Assembly (NCBI RefSeq): GCF_016808335.1
Contig: NC_053143.1
Location: 50,499,441-50,563,440 of the forward strand
Reading direction: 5' to 3'
DNA from: Panicum virgatum
Lineage: Eukaryota; Streptophyta; Magnoliopsida; Poales; Poaceae
DNA length: 64,000 bases
Shown here: positions 1 to 11,760 of the stretch, piece after piece
Numbering within the stretch: position 1 is the first letter of the stretch
How the letters are laid out: the number at the start of each line of letters is the position of its first letter
The notes under the pieces: model-generated
What the model was told of the DNA's origin: nothing
The model's input: only the letters and a program-made list of their open reading frames with translations
Database searches by the model: none
Translations under genes and position numbers: made by a program

Positions 1-660
1 CTTCAACGACAACCTGCACCAGATCAATGTTCAATCCTACGAAGTTCCTCCCTCTATATTATCTGGCTGGTTAATAAGAGATCATTGCCATAAACTAACT
101 AGTATTATTATTTCTAAGTGATCGGATTAATTTGGAATCTACAGAGATTGTTGTTGGAGGTCGACCAGGCAGACAGGGTGGTTCCCGACCGAGCGGGCAC
201 AAGCCTCCCTGCGACTCCCCGCCGTGCACACCACCACACGCGGGTGCTGCAAACTTCAACGTCAACAGAGCGTGACAGTACATTATGCTCTCCATAAAAA
301 TTGCATGCCTTAGCTTCTGGGTGCTTTGTTGCAGTTGAAGCTTGATACTAGAATAATGTGCGCCCTCGACACGTGAAATGGGCCCCCACCTATTTTCTAG
401 TTGTATTCGGAAAATTTAATACACGTTAAGATTCGGTTTTTGACAATTGTATGGTTATGATTGGTCTTTATTATGTTTAGATGAGATGCACCGTGCCAAT
501 GAGGTGGCCTATGATGTCCAAATATATGTGCACATAAATTTGGGTTGGTCTTATATGCTAGGGATGCAAATCTAACAAAATCTCAACTCAAATCCGTTAT
601 ACTTGAAAAGTAGGGACCGAGAGAGAGAAAAAAACGTACTCCATCAGGATCCCTTCTCGG

Positions 661-879
661 TGAAAGCTTTGCAGACGACGGAACATGATCGGGCGATGGG
701 CGGTGTTCTCGTTTTAAGTAATTGTTTTGCTCATGGGCTGGCCCGGTATGGTCGTAGTAGGGATCACCCGATTGTCTGGGTGGCTCCCCTCCCTGAATTT
801 GTAAACAATTTGTTGGCTTGCGATTTGGATGAGCTACAAGTCCCTAAATAAAGCTGAGCGACTTAACATAAAAAAAAAA
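661..879 (+). mobile_element. 5'-truncated LINE insertion with 13-bp target duplication (copy A)
   Basis: A 219-bp insert ends in a run of A and is flanked by the same 13-bp sequence (GATCCCTTCTCGG) at 648-660 and 880-892, the hallmark of target-primed reverse transcription. Its last coding stretch has the pattern N-x2-AH-x-LAR ... VW ... P-x-FV ... L, which resembles the end of the RNase H-like domain of plant L1-type LINEs, followed by a stop and an AATAAA-like signal. It is a dead-on-arrival copy. An identical insert sits in copy B, so it predates the duplication. Confidence 0.8.
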
Positions 880-1006
880 GATCCCTTCTCGGGACCCTAC
901 TCTAGGGAGGCCCCCCTACTATCACCCCCAAGGCCCCTAGTCCCACGGGTGGAGTTCGGAGGCCTCACACTGAGCTCCTGCCAACGCCGCTTAAGTAGTA
1001 ACTAAA

Positions 1007-4000
1007 TGTGATATAAATATTAGTTTTAGTACGCTGATAATATATTTATTTAACAGATAGTTCAGTCACGGTACAACCTCCATGGAGGTCGGCACTCGAT
1101 ACACACGATAATAAGAACTAAAAATGCCACAATAATACACCAGAGCACGACTAAGACGAAGTCTGGATTGGGCTCAGAGTATCTCGTCAGGGGAAGCATC
1201 ATGTAAATGGCCAACACCACAGACAGCGTTGGGTGCGGAAGCGACCACCTACTCGACGTCCTCAACAACGAAATCCGGGTCTTCCTCTGAAGCAACAAAA
1301 TAGGGGTGAGTACAAAAATACTCAGCAGGTCCAACCCCATCCACGAAGGGGGATAACACAGATTATGCACATGATATAACAAGGACGAGGCTAAGGTTAA
1401 TTTGCAGTAAAGCTAGATTTTTACACATGCAAAGATTTATTTTAGAAAAGATTTTCTCAAAAAAATTCTTTGGTAACCAAAGAATAAGTGAAGTTGATCC
1501 TACACTAAGGATCCAAGTTTTACTACTACCGGACTCCTCATCCGCCGTAGCTCACGGCACAACTGTCGGACACCTTCCAAAAACCACTCACACCATAAAA
1601 CCATCCATCCCAAAATCTAGTTATGTGACCAAACCGTAACTCGCCCAATGTCGTGGGCATGACTATCCGAATAGGTTTTAACTCTGTAGAGGTGTACACT
1701 TTACCCACAAGTAGAGTACCATAGCACGATCACTTGGTGTCAATACGGATCATATCAAAACCATTACCCACCTTAGCTAGACCTGACTAGCCAACACGGG
1801 ATCCACCAAGGGGTCATTGACCTACCAGTGAGGTATAATCGAGGCATGTTACCCAGATCTTAACCCGTCTCCTTGATCACCCGTTGCTCACCAGCTCTCC
1901 TGATGACTAACAGACTAGCTAGTGAGATTTATGCTAAGCCATTGGTACACACAACGGTCGAGTGGTTGTACGATAATTTGAGTTAGGCAAGATAACACAT
2001 CAACTCGGTCCTTAATTATGACAAGATAGATATATCCCAACCTTGCTCAACCACTAAGGTACGAGCCCAACACGACATTTCACACAAGAAACACCCATCC
2101 ATCTCATCTAAGCATCTCTTTCTTTTATTTTCCAAAAACCCCATTTGTCTCCTTTTCAAAATACTCACGCATTTCTTCTCTGATAAAACACATGGTAATC
2201 ATATTTGTGTGAATTAAAATGAGCAATAAAGTCCTAAGCAATATAGCAGTGTTTGTTATCCAAACAAAGCATATCATATTTAGAGATAAACCTAGGTCAT
2301 TGAGGAATGATCATAGTAATCAAGGGGTGGCTATCCAACCATGACTTAGCAACAAACAACATGCAATTTTATAAACAGGCCAACAGATTGTGTTTGTAAA
2401 ATTGGGTTAAATATGCATCAAAGGGGGAGATTGGACTTGCCGTCTTCAAAGCCTTCCGGGAGTTCTTGCTCGCGTCACGTGTCTTTGGGCTCCGGCTCGA
2501 GGTACTGCTCTGCAAACTCTTCAATGGGTTCCTCCTCAGTCACCCCGTGCTCTATGGCAGACACAAACAAGCACATATTAAAGAGAAATAAATAAAAGTT
2601 TTACCGTTGAGCTCGAATCAGAAAAAGTGAAGAGGTGAAGATAGGAAGAATATTTTTAGGAGAGAAAGGACTTGGTCGGGATTTTTGAAAATATTAGAGT
2701 CACTTTAGAAAGAGGGCAGGGGTCTATTTATAACTATTTTATATATAGTGGATGGATTAATTCTTTAAAAGGGGAAGGGAGGGAGCTTCTTTGGAAAAGA
2801 ACATAGAGAGGGGGTTTTGGGTAAAAGGGGGAGAGAGAGGAGGGGGCTCAGGGGCAAAATTGTCCTTCTTCCTCCCCTCGACAGAACAGAGGAGGGAGGG
2901 GGGCGGCAGTGGCACTGCTGACCGCGGCGGCCAGGGGAGGGGGAAAATGGCGAGAGGAATGAGGGGATTCGATCCCCCTCCTCACCTTGAGCAGAGGTGG
3001 CGCGAGGAGGCCTGGCCACGGCGGCCGGCGGGAGGCGGGTGGCAACGGCGCTGCGGAGCCAGGGAGGGGGCTGGCAGAACGGAATGGCTAAGCGAGCTCG
3101 GTGATGGCGATGGGCAGCAGCTTGGGACGCCTTTTTATAGGCGGGCAACGGCGAGCTGTGCCAGCGCTCCATCGACCACCTTCAATGGAGGTGTTGTAGC
3201 CGTGCGGCCACTTGCGAGTGCTGAGGTGACAGCAGCGTGATCGAGAGCGAGCATGGCCGGGGGCCTAGCTGGATGAGCCTACACGCGGCATGCAGCAGCG
3301 AGCTGAAACAGCCTGCTGGGTGTCATGCATGTACTTGGGTGAAGTTTTAGCGTGAGTTAAGTAGGCAAGTTGTAATTCAAGTGGACAAGTGGACATTTAA
3401 GCGGACAAGTGGGCAGCAATTTCATGCTTCCTAGTATGAATCTGAGGCTAGAACTGTAGCATGCAGGCTATGGCAGCAATAAGTAGGCAGCATGCAAACT
3501 ACTCCCTCCTTCCCCGTTTATAAGGCATACACGTATATCAAGATTCAAACATTCTCATCTTTGACCAATAATTTGACTATTAAATTTTTGTTTTTATAAT
3601 GCAAATCTTATATGATTGGATTCATAATCAAATATAGTTTACAATAATTATAAGTTTATAATCAAAAGTGATATAATATATGATAAATAAATGGTCAAAA
3701 TATTGTTTAGAAGACCGTGTCATGTTCCACCATGCCTTATAAACGGGGAAGGAGGGAGTACCCATTCGTGAGCTTGATGCAGGAAGCTTGGCAAGTGAGC
3801 AAGTGGAGGGACAAGTGGACAACCTTTTTATGCCTCTTGGTACGTGAGAGTAAGAGAGATTAGAGAGGAAGTTCATTGGTTGCACTGATGTAGTGAGGGG
3901 GAATAGTTGGATTGAGATTAGATAAAAGATGGAGTTTAGATGATAAAGGAATCTGGGCTCAAGAGATGAATTTATGCAAATAGATTTTGAAAATAGTTTT

Positions 4001-4042
4001 GAATTCGAATGATTTTTAAATGTGAATTTTCGGATTGTTACA
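1007..4042 (-). mobile_element. Long Gypsy-type LTR remnant (copy A)
   Basis: Read on the minus strand, the element starts at 4042 with TGTAACAATCCGAAAATTC, a typical grass Gypsy LTR start, and a TATA-like TATAAATAG lies near 2730. A GC-rich tract (2850-3270) and a long non-coding tract follow. The left limit is uncertain: TG at 1007 is a guess, and no 5-bp target duplication matching GGGAA on the right was found. Length near 3 kb would fit long-LTR Gypsy families (Retrosat2/Tekay-like), which is inference. Reading frames inside it look spurious. A Stowaway MITE interrupts it at 3502-3758. Confidence 0.55.
3502..3758. mobile_element. Stowaway-type MITE (Tc1/mariner), copy A only
   Basis: A 257-bp element with perfect 27-bp terminal inverted repeats beginning CTCCCTCCTTCCCCGTTTAT, flanked by TA at 3500-3501 and 3759-3760. 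The TA target duplication, the CTCCCTCC terminus and the size are diagnostic of Stowaway. Copy B has a single TA at the matching site (about 18834-18835, GCAAACTACCCATT), so the empty site is known exactly. There is no coding capacity; mobilisation would depend on a mariner-like transposase elsewhere. Confidence 0.93.
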
Positions 4043-5165
4043 GGGAAGCTCCTCCGTGGGGACGGACGCGGACATACGGCGATTGAGATGACTCTGTCGG
4101 AGGAGGCAGGGGTTGCGAGCAGGAAAGAGAAGATGGAACGGGGAAGAGATGAGGAGAGAAAAATAAAAGAAAAGGGGAAAATAAAAAATAAGAAAAATAG
4201 AATAGTCATTGACACGTGGGTCCTGCATGTAAGATGGAAGTACGGGTTGAGATCTGGGGGCCATTGCTGGAGTCAAGGTTGATTGAAATATATGGGAAAG
4301 AAAGTTGGAAGTTGTAAAGGGAAAGGTAGAAAGATGAGTTTAGACGCGGTTGCATTGAAGACGTTTAAAGAGGATGAATTCAGGTTGATTCGATGAAATT
4401 ATGAGAAAGAGGAAAGGAGGGAGTTGTAGAAGAAAACATAGAAAGATGACAATAGACACTGTGGCATACTTGCATATATTGCAGTTTATTTGGATGGAGA
4501 ACAAGCGACGATCAATAAAATTGGTACAGTTTACATTATGCTAAAATAGAGAACAACGTAGTGTCCGGAAAATTTTGTGTTACAGCAAAACTGTTGAGTA
4601 TGTAGATATCGTTCAACCTCATGGGTGGAAAAAACTAGTGTGAAAGCACATACGAAGGCTTAATTACACAGCACGGCAGAAAAAGGTTAGCACTACTAAA
4701 CCTAAACATTTTTTTCTTTCTTTAGTGAAGATTTGAAAACTCATAAAAATAATTGAAATTGTACTAATAGGAACAGTACATTCTCGCAGTTTTTTAATTA
4801 CACAATATATCACATATCACAGTACTAATAGCAACCACGACCAACCCAACGCCCAGATCTGGGCAAGACTCTCGTCAGAGTGAGATGTATGCCAGTAAAA
4901 CCAAGCAATTATTTATTTATTCATTTGATTATTTATCTTACAAGCACAAGACACCTCAATCCTCAACGCACACCAATGCACGCGGTCATGTTGTGTATCT
5001 TTTTTTTTAAAGACCAGGAAAGGTTCCGGCTTATGTTAATAAGTAGTAGCATGTTGTGCATCTCTGTCCTCTTTGGAGTTCACTCTTCACTCCTGAGCTA
5101 CCAAAGCTGCAATCGCCGGTGACTAGACAGCCAGCCAAGCCGCAACAGCTGACCAGGAGCTTGGA
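4043..5165. other. Region downstream of GRDP copy A, including its probable 3' UTR
   Basis: AT-rich DNA between the LTR remnant and the GRDP stop codon. The part above about 4900 is probably the 3' UTR of the minus-strand gene. A purine-rich stretch at 4100-4200 contains short open frames that I do not regard as genes. The counterpart in copy B is 19118-20237. Confidence 0.5.
4911..4922 (-). terminator. Candidate polyadenylation signal, GRDP copy A
   Basis: On the minus strand this reads AATAAATAAAT, about 245 bp beyond the GRDP stop codon at 5166, a suitable distance for the end of a plant 3' UTR. The same site is present in copy B. Confidence 0.45.
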
Positions 5166-6310
5166 TCATGCATTGAACACGGCACCGCAACCGGCGCCAC
5201 AGCCTGAACCACAGCCGCCTGACTTGGAATGGCCCTCGCCGCCAGCCTTTGTGCTGCTCGTGTTGAATATGATGCCATTGCTGCACTCACCACCGCAGCC
5301 GGAGCCACAGCCTCCAGACATGTTGCTCTTGGAGCCCTCTATGACCATGCCGCCACTGCCGCAGCCTCCGCTGCCACAGCCAGAGCCACAGCCGCCAGAT
5401 TTGGCTTGGCCGGCTGCAGTACTAGAGTTGAATAGGGTTCCGTAGCCGCCACCTCCTCCGCAACTGCCACCACAGCCAGAACCACATCCACTGGACTTGG
5501 CATGGCTGGTCTTGGATCCTTCAGTAACCATGGCACCACAGCCTCCGCCGCCGCAGCCAGAGCCACAGCCCCCGGATTTGGCTTGGCCGGCCGCGGTGCT
5601 TGAGTTGAATAGGGCGCTGCAGCCGCCTCCTCCACAACCACCACCACAACCAGAACCACATCCGCTGGACTTGACATGGCTGGTCTTGGAGCCTTCAGTG
5701 ACCATGGCGCCGCAGCCTCCGCTACCACAACCAGAGCCACAGCCACCAGATTTGGCTTGGCCAGCCGCAGTGCTAGAGTTGAATAGGGTGCCGCAGCTGC
5801 CACCGCAGCCAGAACCACATCCGCTAGACTTGGCATGGCTGGTCTTGGAGCCTTCAGTGACCATGGTGCCGCAACCGCCACCGCAACCGGAACCACAGCC
5901 AGCTGACGTGGCCAGGCCTTGGCCAGCTGTAGCACTGGAGTTGACCAGGGTGCCGCAGCCACCGCCTCCACAGCTGCCACCGCAGCCGGAACCGCATCCG
6001 CCAGACTTGATGTGGCTTGCCTTGGAGCCTTCAATGATCATGCTATCCCTAACCGTAGCTTTGGAGTTCAACATAGTGCCACAGCCGCCTCCACTACCAC
6101 AGCCGGAGCCACAGCCTCCCGACTTGGACATGGCCTGACACTCACCAGTCATGGTGCTCGCTTTCAACAAGGTGCCACAGCCTCCCCCACCACCGCAGCC
6201 ACCACCACATCCAGAACCACAGCCTCCAGTCTTGGCATTGTCAGCCTTGGAATCTTCAACCACCATGGGTCCACAGTTTCCGCCGCCACAACCGCTCCCA
6301 CAGCCAGCAG
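5166..6310 (-). repeat. Coding minisatellite: Cys/Gly-rich tail of GRDP copy A
   Basis: GC-rich tandem repeats in the last exon. Each higher-order unit is about 150 bp and encodes two CGSGCGG clusters separated by alternating linkers of the type VTEGSKTSHAKS and FNSSTAAGQAKS. Small differences from copy B in cluster length and cysteine number suggest repeat slippage or conversion since the duplication. Long open frames on both strands over this region are by-products of its composition. Confidence 0.85.
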
Positions 6311-8815
6311 ACTCAGCGTGGCCATCCTCGCCACTTGCAACTGCTGCCGGGCAAGCACCAGAGCTAGCATGGTCAGTCTTGCAGCCTGCCGTGACCTTTT
6401 CACCACCCAACGCCGTGCTGCAAGTGCCAAATTGCACAGGAGCCACTGCCGCGCTCCTAGCTCCAAGGGTATTTATCTCTGAAATTATGGCTGTGTCAGA
6501 TCCGGACACTACAGCCTTCTGAACTACTGCGCTACTGATGAGTTCCACACCTTCTTGGCAGTCGGCATACATGAACAGGAATGATATCGTGATCCATGGA
6601 AGTAGGAACTCATCCTCATTCACCTATCGATGACAAACATGGTTGTGTTAGCAGAAAGAAAGATAATTCAGGTTACCAAAATGATGCTACAAGTAAAAGT
6701 GTACCATGATCAACCGAGATTCGGTGTCCAGCAACGCCACAGCTTTGCCATATGGGTGCTCAGCACAAAACCTCACAGCAGTGACAGCCGAGGCATCCTC
6801 GGAGTGACACTTGCAGCACTTGCGTTCATATTCGAGTTTCCTTCCTTGGTACAGCTTGATCTGATTTGTTCAAACAAGTACTAGAACTTTAAGTTTGCTA
6901 CTTAAATAGAAAGTGGTTATCACTGTGAATTGAATTTGAGTTAAGCTTACCAGTTGGTTGTCACCTTTGAGGTTGAGCATACTGCCATCAGTGCTACCGC
7001 TGATCGACAGGTTTGAATTTTTCAACATCCACTTATTTTCTCTGAATTCTGCTAGCTGAAGATGCTGCTTTCGCGACTTCAGTACTCCAACCAATTCCCG
7101 CTTGCAAGCCATAGCATTCTTTACCTTGTGCTCTCTGAGACATAGGTTAGTCATTACTCATTGGACGCATTTACTAGCATGATTCAGGTTAGTAGTAAAT
7201 TGACACACTGTTCTATTTACAGGAAGATAATTTTTTTATCCTGCTTCATCTGGGATTTGGATAAACAGAACTTGTGCGTTTCAACTCTTTCAGTCGCGAA
7301 AAAAATTGCGGATCTGATCTGAATGAATAGTTAAAGATGTCTTTATAATCTGACCATCGGCTCCTACTGCAACTACCAATTTGCAACTTTGCATACTCAA
7401 CCTTCATTTGGAGATGTACTGAACAGACGGCAAAACCATATAAAGAAACTTTAAACATGAAGGAAAGCAGCTGTACTACTATGTGGCAGTAGTGTAGTTC
7501 CGGTCAGCATCAAATGTAATTTCTGCCATACAGTTCTACAAATCTGTTAACCTTTGTGGAGAGAAAATTCATCCATTTTGCAATCCAAGAAAATTACCTT
7601 ATCTGAAGACGGATAAGCTCGGTACCACAATCATACAAGAAACGAGTCCAGCTGCCCATCTTCTGATCCTTGATGGAATGTGGCAAAAGACAGGACTTGA
7701 GAGAGAAAGGCTCCGCCCTGACCATGCTAAACACCTTCTGAGCGCTAGATGGGACAGTAGCAGAGGCTGCAACACGAAGACTAACAGGAGGGGAAGTGGC
7801 ATGCCCACCATGAGCTTTCAGTTCAAACCACCATTCAAAGGAGAGCTTAGAATCAGGCCCTGTAAGATGCTGCAGTGGAATAGAAACCTTCCCAATTGGT
7901 TCTGGTTTCTTAGATGCCTGATCAACCATTACTGTAAGGATGAGTTCTCCGGTAGGTTCACACTGCAAACTAGCTCCAGTCTTCCCTGTAACTGTTGAAA
8001 TATCCAACCTGCCACCGTCACTGATAAACATATCTGATTGATTCTTGGTGAACCATACATACACATTTTCTTTTGGAACAGCAGATGGTAAATTCTTGAT
8101 GTCCACAATTTGCAAATATAACTGCAAAAAAGGGAAATGTTCAAGTCCACTACTAATATATGGTAGAAACATCATGGCAGAAGAATAGGCTGCTTCAGAT
8201 TTTATGAAATTATCATATCAACTATCAGTCCAGAAACAACTGGTTATAGTAGTTACAAGTACAACACACATCATTTTGAATTGTACCATCAGATCAGACC
8301 TGTCTAGATATAATTATGTACCTTGTACTAACTGTCACTTAATGAAGAAAGTAGCATACCTCTACAAAAGTGATGTCCAGAACATTAAGATCCTTATGGG
8401 CTTTGCAGATGTCAGATCCATTACCAACCTCAGTATTGAATATCTGAGGAGTGGATGTAACAGGAGACGGCATGTTGCCACGGTACATACATCCAGCCTT
8501 CCAGTATCTTGCACCAAACATACTCTCAAACTGTTCCGTAGTCTCTGTAAATCCGACATCAAGCTTCTTCCCTTCAGATCTATCAGCGTCGGTGTCATCA
8601 TGCTCCAGAACTTTGCCAAGAAGCTTCAACATATCTTTGTAGTAAGTAACAGGATGCAGCTGGTGAGTGTGCCACATGAGATCCACATCGTAGGTCGGTA
8701 CACGGAATCGCTGCACTCCTTTGTCTTGATTCATCTTGATCAGATATAAAAATCCCTTGTATCGAGCTAACGCTTCAACAAGAAAACGCTGGTCATGCAT
8801 GGTTGGCGTTCCAAC
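5166..8815 (-). pseudogene. Headless GRDP gene (exons 4-8 only), copy A
   Basis: This is the 3' part of a glycine-rich domain-containing protein gene (DUF1399/GRDP family). Exons, by homology to copy B: 8360-8815, 7598-8121, 6951-7134, 6705-6860 and 5166-6623. All keep open frames and GT-AG borders, and the conserved MWHTHQLHP motif, the C2-like region and the Cys/Gly-rich tail remain. Exons 1-3 (about 177 codons) are missing because the duplication ends in intron 3 at 8913. Upstream there is retrotransposon LTR instead of promoter. An internal ATG lies five codons into exon 4, so a shortened protein is conceivable but unsupported. One serine codon is lost in exon 5 relative to copy B. Confidence 0.85.
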
Positions 8816-8913
8816 CTGCCAGAAAAAAGAAAAATTTTCTGATATCCTGGATCATAAAAAAACAGTATGTCGTCTACAAAGTAAATGCTATTTCAGTTAT
8901 CTGGAGTCAAAAT

Positions 8914-11016
8914 CATGGTGGGGGCGATTTCCTATAACAAGTTGGGGCGATTTCCTATAACAAGGAAATCATGGTTTGCTAAATAAATACACAACTCAAA
9001 GCACAAACAGAAATAAATTTAGAAAAAATTACCCTAAACATAACATGAACAGATTAAGCTATCCTGTAAAAATCATGCCAAGACATGTAGCCAATTAATC
9101 ACAACAATTCATTCATTCAGATAACACCTAGAGCAAGCTTGAATTATACAGGTCAAACTAGAGCAAAGAAGAAGCTCAAAATTTAACAAGAGGTTCACAC
9201 AGAAATGAAGTAGCCACTGTGAATTTTTCATGATTTTATCTATATAGAATTAATTCTGAGAAAATAAACAAAACAGACATCAGATTTAAAAAGATTCATT
9301 TTTATCTCCTGTTCTAGCCATGAACTGAGGCTCAAACTTCCTGAACAAGCTAAACTACTCAAAAAGAACATGCAGAAATATTTTCATTATTTATTACGAA
9401 AATAAACTATTTACCACAAATAAAGTCTACTAAACAAGGATTAAATCAATTAAATAGATACACAAGAGAACTGACCACGAAATTTTTATAGCAATACTAG
9501 TGTTATAAGAAAAAACTACCATAAAAGTTTCACTGCAAGACATGGCTTCAAACAGTAGATAAGAAAAAGATAAAATCAACTAATAATTTATGCACTAGTA
9601 ACACAAATCAAATTCTACAGCAAAAACTTGCAACTAACACCTATCATATTATGGTTCTACTGCATAGACCTCTTCAAGAGGATTCCAAAACATCAAGATT
9701 TGCTATTTTACGAATTTTCTACGAATTGATATTGAATTTCAAAGATCACAGCAAACTATTACAAACAAGCCCCTATAGCACTATTCCCCTGAGTCACTGA
9801 CATCGCAGACAGCCCCCTGGGCTTTTTCAAATTCAAGCACGCGGTCCTTGGCCTCGGTCAGAGAGAGGGCACGGGTGTTGACCGGCCTTTACCGGCGATG
9901 GCGAGCGCCGGCGGCGAGGTTGGGGTTGGGGGAAAAGACGAGCAGGCCAACGCGGACCTCTAGGCACCCTTGGCTCGTGAGGAGGTGGCCGGAGGAGGTC
10001 AGTCCACGGCGAGCGGCGGCAGTGGGGGCTCGGAGCACGGCGGCGGGGTGGTTCCCGTGGGGTTTGGGCGGGGAAAAGCGGTCGAGAAGCTGCACGGGGT
10101 CGAGGCGAAGCTATACGTGGGGTCGATTTGGGCGGAGCGTCTGTGGAGGCGCGGCTCGACGGCGGGCTTGAGGCTCGCCGGCGTTCGGTGGAGCGGCGGC
10201 GGCGTTACGGGGTGTCTGGGCAGGGAAAGAGCGAGAGGGCGAGGGAAACGGAACGAAGGGCCTTTTCTGGAGCTGAGGCACGCGCGAATTGGGGTTCCTT
10301 GGTGCTGCAGCGGGCTTGCCACCGCGGCGGCGAGGTGGCGGCCGCTGAGCCTCGTCGGGGTGGCGTGGCGAGGGGAGGGGATGTCCAGCGCGTGGGGAGG
10401 TGGGTCCAGGAGCTTGTGGGGGCGCCACGTGAAGCGGAGGCGAAGTTGGAGTTGGCCGGGGGCGACCCAGCACGGCGGGCGGGCGGCGCACGGCACCGGC
10501 GGCGGGAAACAGAGAAGCAGACAGGAGGAAGAAGAAAAGGACTGGTTCGCAAATTCAGAAAATTTCAGGGACCCAGATGTAAATCAAAGATAACTTTTAA
10601 TATAGGGCTCAAATGAAAAAGTGCCCAACATGAAAGTTGTTCAACTTTTCAAGACCTACAACTTTGATGTTGTACAAAAATTTATTTGATCAAAGAAAAG
10701 AGAGCTAAATTAGAAAACATAGAAGGGAATTTGAATTTAAAGGAAACTTGTCCTTTTCAATGAAATTTCACTTCAAACTTGGGCTGATTTGAAAAGTTTC
10801 CTGCCAAGCAATAAATGCACTGAATTTTGCAAAAGCACCCTCCACAAAAGCAATAATTTCACACCCTATTCAATATAACTGCAGAAAGGACCTTGCATAA
10901 AATCATAATTGCACATAGAACCTTTTATATTTACAAAAAGATCCTTTTCAAGCAATTCAAGCACATGATGCATATAAAATATACACAATTACTGTGCAGA
11001 CACCTAGGGTGTTACA
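8914..11016 (-). mobile_element. Gypsy-type LTR, probably solo or truncated, abutting the duplication breakpoint
   Basis: On the minus strand it starts TGTAACACCCTAGGTGTC at 11016, a widespread grass Gypsy LTR start. A GC-rich tract (9840-10600) and a long AT-rich tract down to the breakpoint follow. The apparent reading frames at 9848-10616 lie in the GC-rich tract on both strands and are not genes. GCCGG follows the LTR on the right, and I found no matching 5-bp repeat on the left, so the left end is probably truncated. A near-duplicate of about 20 bp (GGGCGATTTCCTATAACAAG) lies at 8922-8962. Confidence 0.55.
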
Positions 11017-11760
11017 GCCGGCGCACCAAGATACAATTTTGGTTCACTCTAGAACTAGCTCACAAGGCATAACACCTTATTTTTTCACTCACTTAAGAGC
11101 TAACCTAGTACTAACACTCTCAAAAGTGTGCTAAGAACTTAAGATTTGATCACTAAGCACTTGGATGGCTTGGAGACGTTATTTGGTGTCAGTGTGACTT
11201 CTAAGAACTCCAGCAAGCTTCAAATGGCCGGGGGGAAGCATATATATAGGCCACTAAGTCCATAGGGCCGTTGCTAGCTGTCATGCCTTTTTCTACGTAG
11301 GCGTCAGTTAAACTGGTGGGTACCATCGGTTTAACCGGTCACACATTGGCCGAAACTAGCCATTGAATCTTCTGACATGCACTATTGCTGACTCAGCAGT
11401 CATCGGTTAAACCGATGCCTTGGTGTCGGTTTAACCGGTCTTTAAGTTTTCATCTTAGCTCTCTGCTGCTGACTTGGCATTGCACCGATGCCTTGCTCCG
11501 ATGCACCGTCAGTTTAACTGGTGCTGAAGGCTTTGCTCCTGGTCACTTGACATGCTCTCTGAGTAATAGTATGGTGAATGCACCGATGCCCTTTTGTGCA
11601 CCATCGGTTTAACCGGTGCTACTGAGTTTCTTCACTTGATCTTCAGAAATGTTGTCCAATGCACTGATGCCACTGCGTTGGTTTATCCGATGACTGTCGG
11701 TTTGACCGATGGCTACGCGTCGGTTTAACCGGTGCTGCTAATTCTGCTGATACTTGTCCA
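11017..11760 (-). mobile_element. Copia-like LTR fragment with palindromic subrepeats
   Basis: Non-coding repeat related in organisation to the solo LTR at 12267-13747: an ATATATAGG stretch near 11242, then a run of imperfect palindromes of the type TCGGTTTAACCGGT (about 11310-11735), alternating with GCACCGATGC-like sequences. No termini or target duplication were found. Confidence 0.45.

Larger units (their letters stand above)
1..8913. repeat. Segmental duplication, copy A
   Basis: This stretch matches 15338-24079 in the same orientation and may extend left of the window. Both copies hold the same LINE insertion, the same long LTR and the 3' half of a GRDP gene. The match ends at 8913, inside intron 3 of the gene, so copy A lacks exons 1-3. 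Copy A has an extra 259 bp at 3500-3760 (Stowaway plus target duplication), lacks about 88 bp found near 22367-22450 of copy B, and lacks one serine codon in exon 5. Substitutions are few, roughly 0-2% depending on the subregion, so the duplication is recent. Confidence 0.95.

Noticed and set aside
1062..1382. 106-codon hydrophobic frame on the minus strand (also 16396-16716)
   Set aside because: It sits in LTR sequence; identical in both copies only because the duplication is recent; no recognisable family.
2765..3240. 135- and 149-codon frames in the copy A LTR (same at 18099-18574)
   Set aside because: Low-complexity Arg/Gly/Pro translations in a GC-rich LTR tract, overlapping on opposite strands.
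1007..4042. Calling the long LTR a solo LTR with target duplication
   Set aside because: The right flank GGGAA has no match near any candidate left end, so completeness is not shown.
3628..4215. 195-codon frame on the minus strand
   Set aside because: It crosses the MITE border and the LTR end, so it cannot be a real gene; the copy B version differs where the MITE is missing.
5166..6310. Regularly spaced repeats resembling a CRISPR-like array
   Set aside because: The repeats are in-frame protein repeats in a plant exon, with variable period and no unique spacers.
9848..10616. Several overlapping long frames on both strands
   Set aside because: They lie in the GC-rich part of a Gypsy LTR; no domain, and frames are open on both strands because of composition.
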